Part shown: one piece after another, positions 11,190 to 24,591 of the stretch | Layout: the number at the start of each line of letters is the position of its first letter | Position numbering within the stretch: position 1 is the first letter of the stretch | Assembly (NCBI GenBank): GCA_032690845.1 | Contig: CM064426.1 | Location: forward strand, 59,434,631 to 59,498,630 | DNA: 64,000 nt | Direction of reading: 5' to 3' | Source of the DNA: Eleusine coracana subsp. coracana | Lineage: Eukaryota > Streptophyta > Magnoliopsida > Poales > Poaceae | Position numbers and translations under genes: made by a program | The notes under the pieces: generated by a model | What the model saw: only the letters and a program-made list of their open reading frames with translations | The model's database searches: none | Told to the model about the DNA's origin: nothing

Positions 11190-11505
11190 TGTGCAAGCTT
11201 CATGCCCATTGGAGTGTGCCATCCCAAAAGTTATGAATGTTTTATTGATTGGATGACAAATATGAAATACACTTAATATCTACATGAGTATTGCATGTGC
11301 AGGAAATTATCTATCAACTCAACAATAAACAATGAACATGGTGACTGGTCGTCTTGGCGATTGGTATGGAATTGGTGGATTATCATGAGGATCTTGATGG
11401 AGAGTCATGATCATCGATATGGACCAAGGATAGCTAAGTTCAGGAGTGTGTGATCACTTGGCTAGAGTACAGGCTTGAGTCCATAGAAATAAAAAATGGA
11501 CTATC
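11190..11505 (+). mobile_element. Sirevirus LTR 5' fragment, copy 1
   Basis: Starts TGTGCAAGCTTCATGCCC and aligns with the start of the LTRs at 36060 and 51045 (shared ATGAATGTTTT, TTGAGTCCATAG, GGACTATCA). It is cut off at 11505. Confidence 0.75.
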
Positions 11506-13107
11506 ACTGTGTTTGAATAAATATTCAATGACATATAGATTTTTGAAGCTAACTGTTCTGCAGTACGACGATAGTTTACAATGCTGTTTTATAAACTGTT
11601 TTACGACTAGTAGATGTTCAGATTAGATGTTTTGTTGAATACCAAACTTGTAGGTTTATCCGTGTAGATAATCATAATGTATTTACTTGCTAGCATACCC
11701 ATTATAGCTTTGAAGTTATAAAAATGTTAATTGACAGTGCTGCTGGAATTAGCTTTATGCTTGTTCTATTCTATCTTTTAGCGGGCGTGGGGACGTAGGA
11801 GCATCTTATTCATGTTTGTTTGATAATTATGTATCTATTGGTGATGAGAATTATTTATGATCAGGTGGTTCTCCTTCGTGCTTAGCTCTCTTTTGATCAT
11901 TGATTATTGAAGGCAAGTAAACATAGCACTTATGGTCCTGCTTTAACTTTATTATTTGAATTGCCTCCACTAAATTTGAATTATTCATACTAGCCAGATA
12001 AATTGCTAAATGGAAATTTATCTCTATGTCTTGAATATCATCTATCAAATTATGGATCCTATTTATTTGATTTCAATATTGAAGTATATGATAAAGTGCA
12101 TACATGAAATTTTTGCTTTTTTTGCACTCTTTATTGGATGCATAAGAAGACACCGTAGCCTAATGTTGGTGCGGTAAGTACCGGTATAACAATGCACATT
12201 GAAATAAGCAATGTGGTTGCAGCTCTCACTTCTTTTGTTGGGATTTGAGGGTAGAAGTGAAGTCATGCATTCCATTGCATCATTTGTATTTTGTATATGC
12301 ATTGAAGTTCAGCATTATGAAGTTACCAATATTTAATCTCTCCAATTGAAGTTATATTTTTCACCTCATACTATATTTTTGGTGCTGCTATTTTAATTTG
12401 ATGCTTAACTAAACTGTGGTTTGAATAATATTGTTAAAGCTGTTTACTTGTTGAGGTTTTTCATAAACCTCATGCGCTTTTATTTTCTTCCTCAGGTGCT
12501 TGAGTTGATGGACATGAGCGTGGGATGGGGAGTACAAGCACGTTCTCTTCACTCTCTACATGTTTCTAGTTGTTCGCATATATTTATAATAAAAAACATA
12601 TGTCCTCTTAGTTGAGACCTATATGTTGAAGTGGTCAAGCATTGTTAAACTTAATAGTGTTGGATATTGTTGTTGTTGAGTTATCTATTTATCAATGTCG
12701 TTGGATGCTTCCGCTTACTCTATTGTTAATCGTTGTCTTACTCTTTGCTTTATTGATATTTTGTTAATTCTTGTAATAGTATAGTGTAGTAATACTCTGG
12801 AGTAATTTATAGGGAGTTATACTCTCGCTTTAAATAAATGCATGAAAATAAATTAAGGAGTAGATTGCTAGAAAACACAAAATACTATGTATGTACTCTG
12901 ACACTTCTTATCTTGATCCTAACATGCCAACATATGTATTTCACGTTCTTAGTATATGTAAGGTCATGAATCCATGAAGAGAAGGTCAATGATTACAATT
13001 TATAGTTTTATGAATATAATGGTTAAATTGAAACTGTGTTCATTTCTAGGAAATGTCTTGGTCATGCATGTAAGGTCCTGTTGTGAGTGTTGATTGTGGT
13101 CACGTAC
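11506..13107. other. AT-rich non-coding region
   Basis: Only short frames without recognisable domains occur on either strand. No repeat pair, TIR or RNA gene was recognised. Confidence 0.5.
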
Positions 13108-13109
13108 TA

Positions 13110-13308
13110 GCTCCGTCTCTACATGTCGTTTTTAGATTTGACATGGAGATAAAGGAGAAGTAAAAAAGGCAGGTGCATAGAAAATGAGAAGGAGAGATAA
13201 AGATAGAGATGTATTGGAATAAAAAAGATACATTTGGATGCGAGATTGACAAGTAAATAGGGAAAGTTAAAGGAGTGTAGAATAGCAAATAATTGACAAC
13301 GGATGGAG
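13110..13308. mobile_element. Stowaway-like MITE, about 199 bp
   Basis: Flanked by TA on both sides (13108-13109 and 13309-13310). The ends are imperfect inverted repeats (GCTCCGTCTCTACATGTCG at the left; CTCCATCCGTTGTCA when the right end is reverse-complemented), similar to the CTCCCTCCGTCC Stowaway/mariner terminus. Confidence 0.6.
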
Positions 13309-13583
13309 TAAGGTTCAAGTTGATTGTTTGGTCAGGTAAAGTCGTCACCAATGGTTGATATACTTGAAACTCATCTTATTTTTAATGCAATGATGCATGT
13401 CTCTTGGGTTTTTTTATAAAAAAAAAACAGTCCATTGTTTTTATAACCTAGAACTCAAACTCTTGAAATATACCTGATAGACATATATGTTTGTAGTTAT
13501 TTTAATTTTAGTTTTGCTTATGATTACAATATTACAAAATAACTATCTCAATATTACTTAGGTAGTTAGTGATAAATTTTCGC

Positions 13584-13614
13584 ACGTGTATGCCACACGT
13601 ATGTAGTAACTAGT
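13584..13614 (+). mobile_element. possible Helitron 3' terminus
   Basis: A perfect 6-bp hairpin (ACGTGT-ATGCC-ACACGT, 13584-13600) is followed after 9 nt by CTAGT and then T, the layout of a Helitron 3' end. No matching 5' TC terminus could be fixed. Confidence 0.4.
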
Positions 13615-13950
13615 TAATCTAAATGACTAAGTCCAGTATGCACAGTTTTAAAATGAAAGAAAAAGGAAAGGAAAAAAGAAAAGAAAATTAAAAAGAAAAA
13701 GAAAAAAGCTGAAGCAGGAACAGGGCACACATAGGCGGTGCATGAGCGAAGCTAGACGTACGTACTCGCAGGTGCAGCGGTACAACAATAATGCAGTGTG
13801 ATGGCACTCGTAGGTGCATGAAGAACGCTGAGTAGTTATGGGTCAAGTCTCTTATTTATTTATTATACTAACTTTATGAGGTGTGTAATAGAACCATCTT
13901 ACCACATAGACGATTCCGTTTCAAGATCTTTCTCGGGTGGCGACATGCGC

Positions 13951-16834
13951 TGTGACGCCCAATATTATAACACATGACAGAATAATATAGTTATAACAAT
14001 ATACAGAGAGTATAAAGTTTTATATAAATCCGAATTTAAGTTACAAATCGGAGTTTAAAAGTAAGGAAGCGGAATAGTTCAACAATTGAGAAAATAGTTC
14101 AACGAACAACCTTAAGATATAATCGTTCTCTCATGACGATACAAGAAGCAAATCCGGTCTTGATAAGTGTCATGCCCATGACACTGTTCCGGCAAGCAAC
14201 AAAGTACTTCTCATATGGACTGCAGGGTTCCCACTCGATGTTCCAAAAGTCGGAAAACTGACAACACTGATCATTAAAAAATCACAAAGAGCTACGTCCT
14301 GAGCAACTAATACCAAGCAAGACTAACCCATCAAAATGGCCAACTATAGCCGACATCTAGATATGCACAGGCTAAGGGTAGGATTTATGTTGCTAAAAAG
14401 CCAGTCTAAGAGTAGATCCTTATTTTTTAAGTTTTAGCAGCAAGTTAAGTTGACATGTGAAATAATAAATTTAGTTTGTACTATAACTACCATAATCATG
14501 GTTGCAATATAATTAATAATAATTTCATATAGCAATATTGAACCCATTCATCATATTAATGGCTTCCAATAACGTTCCAGAGCAGCGATCAAGTGGTACT
14601 CGTTACTGTGAGTGGCAGCGACTCAAATCGATTTACATCCTATAGAAAAAATCTGTTTGCACGATCCATACACGCTTCCTGGAAGCCGCTTGAAGCAACT
14701 TTTTACGTACGGCGCCCCAATGCCGATCCGGGCCCTATCTCCCCCTGGAAGGGTCCCTCAACGCAATGCATCCCGACCGCCATCCATGAGTGGATTGTTC
14801 CCTCCTCTCGGTCCCCAGTTCAACCCAATTCAAAGAGGATAGGGTATCGTCCAGCCAAACAACAACCATAGCTACGTCAGTTTACAGGGCCCATAACTCC
14901 AGCATGTAAATAGTACGTTCAAACTTGATCCCATGGGCTGGACACGAGGCATAGCCTTAAGTGAATCGGACGAGGCTACCTCCTTGAAGACAAGTTGTCC
15001 TTCCCTTTCCACCTAGTTGCTCGTCCGGTCTTCATTTATTATCCCATTCCAACTTTCCTTCATCTAACATCATTCTCAAGTGATAATATGTCTTGATCTA
15101 CGAGCGGTATTCATACCACTCAAAGAATTTTCATCCTAATTTAAGCAGAGCTACTACTGTCCTGAGGCTATCATCGGGTAAAGGGAACCTACTGCAATAC
15201 TAAGTTTTAAAATAACTCCTATAAACTTAATGCACAGACAAGACTATATCACCCTAACTAGTGATAAAATAAAAAGTGATAAAATTAGTGGGATGCACCA
15301 GGGCTTGCCTGGAACTTGCTCCTGGTTAGCGGGATCACTTTCTCCTTCTGGCTCATGCGCAGTGTCAAGGTCAACGTTGTTCATCTCGGGATCTACACGA
15401 TACAAATGATGATGACGTGCATAAGAGAAGATTCATGGCAGTCTTTTTAATTAGGACTGACAGGTATTATGAGTACGGGATTGGTTAGTCCAGTAAATGC
15501 AATATACAAAGTAGAGGCATATGGTGAATTACCTTCATGGTCTCCCGTAAATAAGAGCGGTAATTTAGTATAGAAGGTACGGGGTGTTGGTGTCTATAAG
15601 CGATATAATCATGTAGGTATAGGGTGAGTTGGTATGGACCCAAAATACTATTACCAGTGTGTTGGGTATGTTGTTGAGCAAAGAAAAGTATATACAATAT
15701 AAGTCCTAAAGTACAATATAGAATTAATTAGGAAATATGAAGCCTATAAGATAACTAAATACATTTAGTATGGTTCTGAAGGTAATTTGCATATGAATGA
15801 TTTACTATACATAATACATGCCAGGAGTGAATTATTTCAAATTTACTATACATAATACACAATATGACATTAATTTTGAATAATTAAAACAAAGGCAAAA
15901 GGTTAAATAATTAATTATAACTAAAATACAGAGAACTAGGATTTGTTCCTTTACAGGGAGGTTCAATATGTCAAAATATAATTATATACCAAGTTTCATG
16001 AATTTACAGGACTCAGCGCTTTGTTTATGATTTTATTAATGTTTTACTTGTTTATTTTAGTTCTGATGAAAATATTAATATGCATTGTGGTTTGACATTT
16101 TTATGCCATAGTTCTAATCTAGTGGATCTCAGAGAATGTTTCCCCATCCCAAAACTCGCAATGTACAATTAGTTATGCATTATTGAAGTCTTAACACTAT
16201 TTCTAAAAAGATTAATCAGAAAATCTTTTTCGTGCAGATGGGCCGGCCTTCCGCGGCCATGGGCCGAACGCGCGCGGTGGGGGTGTGTCTCGGGCCAGAT
16301 CTGGCCTCGCGCTTCCCAGTGACCAGCTCGGTCAGGCGGAGCCGAGCGCGTGTGCATGCGGCAACGCTCGCGGTCAAGTGCGGCGGCGCGAGCACAGCTG
16401 CCAACCGGGGCAGAGACGCGGCCATGCACCGCGCGGAAACGAGGAAGGTGGCTGGTGCATGCGTGATGCACGTGGGAGAAGGAAGTGTGACTCACCGGAG
16501 TAGAGCGTCGAGGAGGGAAAGCAGAAGTGAGGACCCGGGGCGGACGGCGACTGTGGCGACGACGTGTCCCGGATGGCGGCTTCAAGAGGAGCCGTGGCCG
16601 AGTGAGGTCGGGGAGTGGTGTGAGGTCCAAGAGAGAATGCATACACCGGGAATCGATGCGTGGATTACCGGCAAACTCAGATTTCACGACGATGGCGACA
16701 TGCAGGCCGGCGTCGCTCCGACGGAGTTCCACCGAATACGTCGCGCACGGAGGAAGGAGAGGGGAGTGGCTTTGTGAGCTTCTCGAGGACAGCGGCAATG
16801 GAGGGCTGCTTAGTGCGAGAGAGAGCAGAGAGAA

Positions 16835-16872
<38 letters not shown>

Positions 16873-17458
16873 GGGCAAAACGAGTTTAAGGGGGTAACAG
16901 GAGCGTCAGGGTGGGGGCATCGATCCACACCAGGTGCACCCTGGCCGATCGGCGATGACCACGCGGCAGCCCGGTGTGTTTCTTCAATGTCTATGACAGG
17001 TGGGTTCGCCCGGGTTTGACTTTTGTTGATTTTTCAAAAATTACCATATCTGTTTATTTAAATATCTCAAATTCTAGAGCTTCATTTGAAAAACTAAAAG
17101 TAGGGGTAGAATCCTCACGATATGCAGAAAATTCTGAAATTAAGTTTGAACTTTGAGTCGTTTTAGAGTTTAAATGGGAAATTTTTAAATTGTACTGTTT
17201 TTGGAACCTTGAGCATTTATTTGGGACACTAAATGAAGGACTAACATTTTGATAAATTTCTCAAAATTCTTCTCCATCATAATCTTCAACATATATTTTT
17301 AATTGGTCTGAGTTATGTTGAAAAATCTGGACTGGTAGTTCAAGTGATATTCAAATTTTGCTTAATTTGAATTTAAATTTGATCTCAATTTTTTGTTTTA
17401 AGCTCTTGTGATTTCGAAAGTGTTGTTCTTGGAACTTCATGACACCAGAGGTGTCATA
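13951..17458 (-). mobile_element. long LTR-like element (probable Ty3/gypsy LTR), reverse orientation
   Basis: Read on the minus strand it starts near TATGACACCTCTGGTGTCAT (17458) and ends GGGCGTCACA (13951). Several blocks match the element at 18839-23106 in inverse order: the start motif, a GC-rich block (16230-16960 here, 19670-20530 there), GGATGTAAATCGATT (near 14630 and 22712) and the TAGTCTTGC...GTATTAGTT block (near 14310 and 23005). Open frames in the GC-rich block are not credible genes. No TSD was found. It may be a decayed solo LTR; assignment to gypsy rests on the TGTGACGCCC-type ends only. Confidence 0.6.
16836..16867. repeat. GA-rich microsatellite
   Basis: An almost pure AG run within the GC-rich block of the LTR-like element. 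Confidence 0.85.
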
Positions 17459-17569
17459 AGGTGGGAGAAAATTCTAGTTTATTTTAGAGAGTTTTGGGCC
17501 CACCCACTGACCCAAAAAATGCAAAACTTGCATCTCTAGGGCAGGTACAATGATTCAGATCAAGGAATG

Positions 17570-18838
17570 TAGACGGCATGGCTTCAGCAATATAGGATTA
17601 TAGTACAGTTCTTCTGATCTTCCCATACAGCTGTCTAAACTCTAATATCCAAGAGTTACACTGTAAGGCACTTAACCAGGATCACTGCATCAAGTTATTC
17701 AGTTAGTAATTCATAAAATATGCCTTGTTTTAGTGTTATTCAGTTATATGATATTCAGTCTATGAATGCTTATGTTTGTGGATGGTCTTCAATATAATTA
17801 TGATATGTTGTTTTGTCCCTCTTTTCTTAAAAAAAATGTAGTCGTGTGTTAGTGTTATCAAATGGAATATTCATTCCAAAGAAATTGGCAAGCTTCCCTG
17901 TAAATAAATTAAGAGGAGTTTTACTGGCCAAAATAGTGACCAGCAGTTTTAAAAAACTACTGGCCAGTAGTTTCATCTAATGATATATATTTTATAATCT
18001 AAAATTATAACTACCGGCTAGTACTTTCTCAATTTAAGGATAATATCAGAAAAAATAAGAGTTGTAGATTTATAGTAATTAATTTTTATTGTTATAAATA
18101 AAGTTACATAAACAATCTGATGAATAACTAATGTTTTATATTTTTTAAAGATGAACTAACATTTTAATGATTAATTTGGTAGATTTAATATTCTATTATG
18201 AAAAAATATAAATTAATTAATTAAAAGTGCAATTATGAAATTACCCTCAAACTACTGGCGAGTGTAGTTTTACTAGCCAGTATTTTAGACAGTAAAACTC
18301 CTGTAAATTGATGCTCACTTTTTCAATTTCTTGTTGTCAGGCCACTAAGAGTTTATTGTTCGATTGCCATTTTATAGTTTGTTTAATTTATTATTAAATA
18401 CTCAGTGTGAAATTACATTTTTTTATGAAACTATCCATGGACTTTTTGTAGGCCTCTTGAGGGGGAATTCTGATATTGCATGCTCCTTACTAGACCCGCT
18501 TCATACTTCTCCTAAATTGTGGCCCATATCGTTTTGCTGCGGGCCTAGTGAAATAGCAAGACCCACTTCATACTTCGCAGTACGCTGACAAATTCGTTTG
18601 TGGAAACAATGCAAGAGGCCGTTGTCTCGGCGAGAGTGGACTGAATTTGCCTTGTGAGACGTGTGGCAAAGCGGGAGCTGCTCTATTGCAAACTAGCGTT
18701 TTCTGAACAAAAGTTAGGTGTCTAGTAAGGATCTCTGGATGTTAGGTGTCTAGTAAGGATATCTGGATGGATGAGCCGTGCGTGTGTATCCTGTGTACAG
18801 TTCCAAAATAGTTCTAGAATTTTTTGACATGTTGGGGA
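17570..18838. repeat. segmental duplication, copy 2, left part
   Basis: Matches 8269-9127. Compared with copy 1 it has an extra MITE (about 17906-18299) and a local 28-bp duplication around TCTAGTAAGGAT (18719-18770). Homology breaks off at GTTGGGGA, where the 18839-35254 element is inserted, and resumes at 35255. Confidence 0.85.
17906..18299. mobile_element. AT-rich MITE present only in copy 2
   Basis: Ends carry inverted repeats AGGAGTTTTACTGGCCAAAAT and (reverse complement of the right) AGGAGTTTTACTGTCTAAAAT. The 9-mer CCTGTAAAT occurs on both flanks (17897-17905 and 18300-18308) and once, as CCCGTAAAT, in copy 1, suggesting a 9-bp TSD of Mutator type. The exact left boundary is unsure because about 10 extra bases precede the left inverted repeat. 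Confidence 0.7.
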
Positions 18839-21800
18839 TGTGACACCCCTGATGTCACCTTAGCATCTCTAGGAAAGAAAACCAAAGTAGTAATAACAAT
18901 TTTAAAACTCAAGTTTAAATTTATGTGAATTTGAGTCAAATAGACCTTGAGCTAGAAGTTCAACTTTTCTAATATAAGTGACCCCATTAAGTTTTATATT
19001 CTTGATCCATTACTCAAATAAAATTTTTTGAGAATTTATGGTGATTTTATCTCATTGGTAAATAGACCAAATAAATCACTCAAAGTTCAGAAACAGGGTT
19101 ACTTTAAAATTTTAAATTTTAAATTTCATAAAAAACCATTGGACCAGATCATATCCATAACTGATATACAATCATTACATCATATAATTTTGGCTTAATT
19201 TAATAGAGACAAGAACCATTGCTTTGGGAATTTTTATCAAACTTCAATTTTCTGAGCGGATGTCAGCCTTAGCAACTAAGCAAATTGAAAATTGATTAAC
19301 TCCCTCATAGTTTCACTTCCAAAATGACATCATCAATTTTTAGCTACTACAAATATTGATCTTCATATCTTTAGAAACCTATTTAATTTTTCAACCTCAT
19401 TTGATGCTCCAAATTGAATTTACAAGTTATCTATTTGTTAAAGAATCCAGGCTCCAGAAAAATTTCCTAAGTTTCCATGGCCATGATAGCATTTTTTAAA
19501 ATTTAATATCTTGCAAACTATTTCACCACCCCTTGTGCATGTCATTCAAATGATAGTACAAATCGTGCTCTGAAGGGTACGCAAAAACATTTGGTATTTG
19601 AATTAATTTATTACTCTAATAATATGGTTAAAAACACCTAATCATTTCTGTTTTCCTAGATTTCAAACCCCGGTCGGACCCACCTGTCAGCGGCACAGGG
19701 CGCACCGGCACTGTGCACCGCCCGCCCTGCCGAGGCACTGGACGCCGCGTGGGCACCGTCGGGCGGCCGAAGACCCGCCCTGGACGGGTCTTTGTCCGAA
19801 CACATCAACCCCCCGCATGCCTTATCCCTTCCTCAGCTCTCTCCCTCTCCATTCTCTCGCTCTCTCTGCTTTTCTCTTCCGGGCGTGACTTCCATGGCCG
19901 CCGAGCCCATAGCCGCGTCGCCCCACCTCTGCAGAGCCTCCCCCGCCGCCAAACCTAGCTGTGAGCCCCGCCGTGACCTTCTACCTCGATCTGTGCGCCC
20001 GCTCCTTTCCCCTCGCCACGTCGAGCCCGGATTTGGGCTCTCCTTCCTCGATGCCGGTGACAACCCCTCCTCCTCGTCCTCCTGGCGCAGTCCACCGCTA
20101 TTCAATTCCTCGTTTGGGCACGCTCCTCGGTTCACGGCGCATTAACTTGGGTCGCCTCGGCTCGGGTTCGCCCATCCGTGCGCCGGGAACGCGTCCGCCG
20201 CTGCCATTGGCCGCCTCGGCTCCGCCCGTCCCCGCCTTCCCGCGTCACACTGCGCGCTCGTCCAGTCTCCGCATTGACCTTTGTGTGCCGCCCCTCCGCC
20301 CGGCCTCCCTACGCCGCTTTGTGCTGAGCTGAGCCCGCGCCGGCTTCGCCTCCGGCCACCGTAGCCGTGCCGCCGTCGGTGACCACGGCGCTTGCGTGGT
20401 CGCGCTGGCCAGCTGGCCCGGCCGATTCGGCCTCTGGCCTGGCCAAGCGCCTGGGCCAGGTCTGGCCTGGGGCCTCAACCCGCCTGGGCCGAATCTGGCC
20501 CACGGGATTCCCCCTCGGTTTTTCCCAGCTGTCTGGGCCGAGGTAATGAAGCCCTTGGCCAGTTATTTGTTGTGCCTTTATAAATCCACAAAAATGATTG
20601 TTTGCAGCATTAAAAATATATACAGAGAAATGTACTTGTAAAGTAAATGCAACAAAATAATTTATGGACTCCTAAAAGTATTCTTAATTTTAATAAAATG
20701 CTAAAGCAGATGCAACACCGACTGTTATTTATGTACGCATTTAAATGAGCAAAAGAAAATGGTTTTAGCTTCACAAATCAAGGAAGAAAAATATACGTCA
20801 TAGAAAATTGTAAATAAAGACTTTTTGGACTTCTCTAATTATGTACTAATTTAATCAATTGTTAAAGCACACTAAAACTTCATATTTATTTATGAGTGCA
20901 TTTGATAAGCAAAAATACAAATAAAATCATAACTAATTATCAGGGCACAAAATAAGTCTCCATTTTTTCATGCATGTTTATTTCATCATTATACATGTAT
21001 ATCACCAAGTGGCATATATAATTTATAAGTATTTTCTCTGTAATTATATTTTGCTCCTTGCACTACTTTAATCATTAGACATTAATAGCACATGTTCTTG
21101 CCTTGAACCTTGGATTATAAATCTCTTGTAATGTCCCCTACAACATATATTGTTTTCTTTGCCATATATCTTTAAGAACCATGTTAAACAAACTGAGAAA
21201 GTAAATATGCGTAAATACTAATTGGAGCACCTACCTAATTAGTTGAAACTTAAATCTTTTTATTCAAACATACTAGCAACATTTCTCTGAATATTAAGTA
21301 TTTGAGATGAATTACTTGATCACTGATCAGGTTGCATGTCCATGCTAGGTTACTTGTCAACTAAATCGCAACACCGTTATATGAATAACTCGTCCCTTGT
21401 AATTAGAAAAATAATGAAGAAACTGGACAAATGTAGATTTACTCACTTTATCCTGTCATGTTAAGTATTATCTTGCTAGATGCCTAGTCACCTTTCTTAT
21501 TAAATAATCTAATGCTCATTGTCATGCTACACCCTAACATAATTAAATTTATTATGCATGTTAACCAAAAGTTTATCAAGAAAATGATTTGTATCTTGCT
21601 TTTCTCCCAAGTCCTATGAACAAGATAACAACACCTAGTGATCACCTTAGCCATTGTTAATATAATTTACTTAATTTATTAAGATGTTTTGCCCCTACAC
21701 TACTTAAGTTGCTCGCATCATTGTTACATGCATTGCATAACCAATCTCGTATGTCAAGTAAGGAAATGTGTTTAGCAAAATGATTTAACACATAATGGGA

Positions 21801-23106
21801 ACACTAAATATCTACTCGCATACATCATGTCATTGCATCTATTTATTAAGGAAGTTCCACAAATTTCCTTATCTCATTCTTGACTTGCATAGTGCATCAT
21901 CTTACTAGGAAACGAACCGGTAACAAGGACGAGGAGGTTGGTGCTACAGAGACAACTAATGAATTGACTATCGTTTTGAGTGTGCTAACATTGCTCAGCC
22001 AAAGGCAAGCCCTGATGCACTCCTATATTTTCAAAGTTTTATTTTATATCACATGTATGTGTGTCATGATTGTGCATTACATGTAGAGATTGATTGGAAC
22101 CCTAGTTGTATGTAGGAAAGAATGAATCCTATGGGTATATGTCTAGTTGGGCAGCCATTTGATAGATTTGCTATGCTTAATATCGAGTCATCGGTAGCAA
22201 AATTGAGTGATATGGAGACTACTCGATGTAGGATGGTCTGGGACCTTATTACTTGTAACTCTCACATGATAATGATGGATCAATTTGAGACCGAACGGGG
22301 AAGTGAATGTGTAGGTTGAGGTGACAAGGTTGGACCTTGTTTGCCATAGCCCCATTTGTGTTGATTAAGAACCCCCTTTGAGTGTGGCCCCATTGAGCAA
22401 GTTTAAACAGTACCAAGTACATACCTTTATATGGGAACTGGGAAACCGACGTAACTTAATTATTGTATTGTTGGACAGCAACCCAACCTCTCTTCTGGTG
22501 ATGAAGCGGGATATGGTGGAATTGGGCTATGTGTTGGAAGGGAGAGTGCATGGGATACCCATGGATGACTACCGACGGGAGCATCGCATGGGGTGACGTG
22601 TACACGGGAGAGGTTGGCCCCGGATCAGCTCCATGGTGTCTCGTGAAAGGTGGCTGTACATGACTCCTCGTGAGTGTGCGTGCGTCGTGTGCTTGGGTTT
22701 CTCCTACAGGATGTAAATCGATTCGAGTCACCATCCCTCACGGTTATTGAGTACCACTTATGATCACTGTCACATCGAAGAAAAGAAAAATGAAATGATG
22801 CTGATGATTATACTTGTTGTATTTATATTAATTGTATTGCAACCATGTTGTCTATAGTAGAGTTGCACAATATTTATTTTATGTATCAAAATATGAAAAT
22901 AAGGATCAATTATTAGTGCTATTTTTGCAATTATTCCAACAACCTTTGATCAGCCCCGTGCATGCTAGGTGTCGGCCTTACCGTGCCATTTTAACGGGTA
23001 AGTCTTGCTGAGTATTAGTTACTCAGGGCTTTGCTTTATGTGTTTTTGTGCAGGTGTTCTTCTTACTAATGAGGCACGTCTACGAGCTTGATGTGCTTCA
23101 TGATAG

Positions 23107-24577
23107 TGAAGGATCGAAGGACCCCGGCTAGAGGGGGGGTGAATAGCCGAATTAAAAATTAAAAGCTAACTATCCGACTAATTGCGGAATTTAAAGACAA
23201 TTGGATAAAAGCAAGCACAAGACAACTAAACCTAGGTTTGAACTAAAGTAGGTTGACAATCCTAGGTGACATACATCATGCAACTTCTAGTATGTAAACA
23301 ACAAAAGAACAACACGACAAGAGACAAAGGATATTTTCCCGTGGTATCGGTGATTTGCCGATCACCCCTAATCCACGTTGAGGTGGATCCAAGCGTATGA
23401 TGTGCTACTCTCCTCAAGTATCCACTTCTCCACCACCAAGAAGTGCTCACAAAGAACAACTTGAGATATAACACAATCAATACCTTGAACCTCTCTAAAC
23501 CTCGATTCCACTAGGGTTGCTCTTCACCACTCCGGCGAGGTGAGCACCGCAGCTCTCACAAGAGTCCGGGCCTCCTTCACACACTTCTTGAAGGGCTCAC
23601 GGATTTGACTCCTCCAAGCCGTCTAGGAGGCGACAACCTCCAAGAGTAACAAGTCAATGACGCTTGCTTGAGGATCCCAAGTGCCACAATGCTCAACTCA
23701 CTCAAGTTTAGGGCACTCACACTCACACACTTGCAATCTTTCCACTAGGACTTTGTGTGAGAGAGGAATAAGCTCCAAAGGGTGTACAATACTTTTCAAA
23801 TGGCCAAGAGAGCTGCTATGCACGGGATGGAGGAGGTATAAATAGGCCACCCTTTGAAAACTAGCCGTTACAGCTTTCTGTGCACCGGACGGTCTGACCG
23901 TGACTCCCCACGGTCGGACCGTCGTACAACCCAACGACTAGTTTGACTTTCAAACTCCTTCTGGCACGAGCCCGACGGTCAGACCGTCATTACCCACGGT
24001 CAGACCGTCGGGACACTTTCAACTTTCACCCGAGAACAAAGTCTCTGTTGACACCAGACATGCACCGACGGTCAGACCGTGGTTAACTACGGTCAGACCG
24101 TCAGGCCATCACCCGAGCAACCAGAGAGGCCACTCCTCTGGCCGTCTCTGAAGCGCACGGCGGTCAGACCGCGGGTCCTGGCGGTCTGACCGCCAGGAGT
24201 GACCTGCCAGCCCCCCTTCTTTTACTCTTTGCTTTCCTGAAAGATATGGGCACACTCAACTCACATAGAACCACTCACAAAGATATGAATTGAGCATTTG
24301 TGGCAACCATGGATACTCAAGGTCATCTCATCGACCCCTCTTGATAGTACGGCATTTAACCTATAATCCGGTCACTCAACTCTAATCTCCTTGTGACCGG
24401 CAAAACAGAAAAACCCTATCAAGATACCTTTGCCTTGAACCATCCATATGTATATCACTTCGTCCATCATTCCATTCCTTATTATGACTACAACCACAAT
24501 TATCTCAACAACGTAGTTAGTCAAAAATAAGGGTCGTCATTAATTACCAAAACACTAAAGCGGGCCTAGATGCTTCA
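23107..24577 (-). repeat. 3' LTR of Sirevirus A
   Basis: 1,471 bp. It differs from the other LTR by about 15 substitutions (hand count, mostly transitions) and no indels, about 1 percent, indicating a young insertion. Palindromes such as ACGGTCTGACCGT cluster at about 23885-24195. Confidence 0.96.
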
Positions 24578-24578
24578 A

Positions 24579-24591
24579 TCTCCCCCTTTTT
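24579..24591 (-). other. polypurine tract of Sirevirus A
   Basis: AAAAAGGGGGAGA on the minus strand, next to the 3' LTR; it would prime plus-strand DNA synthesis. Confidence 0.9.

Larger units (their letters stand above)
8269..11505. repeat. segmental duplication, copy 1
   Basis: Starts GTAGACGGCATGGCTTCAGC and matches 17570-18838 followed by 35255-36370. By eye the match is about 80-90 percent, with shared landmarks such as GAGGGGGAATTCTGATATTG, TACCCATGGTCAATCAAGC and a CT microsatellite. Copy 1 contains a Helitron that copy 2 lacks; copy 2 contains a MITE and a huge LTR-element insertion that copy 1 lacks. Confidence 0.85.

Noticed and set aside
12421..12615. Short open frame
   Set aside because: 64 codons, hydrophobic and AT-driven, no start context or neighbour support.
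16169..16889. Overlapping open frames in a GC-rich block
   Set aside because: Present on both strands with biased composition; the block belongs to an LTR-like family and shows no protein motif.
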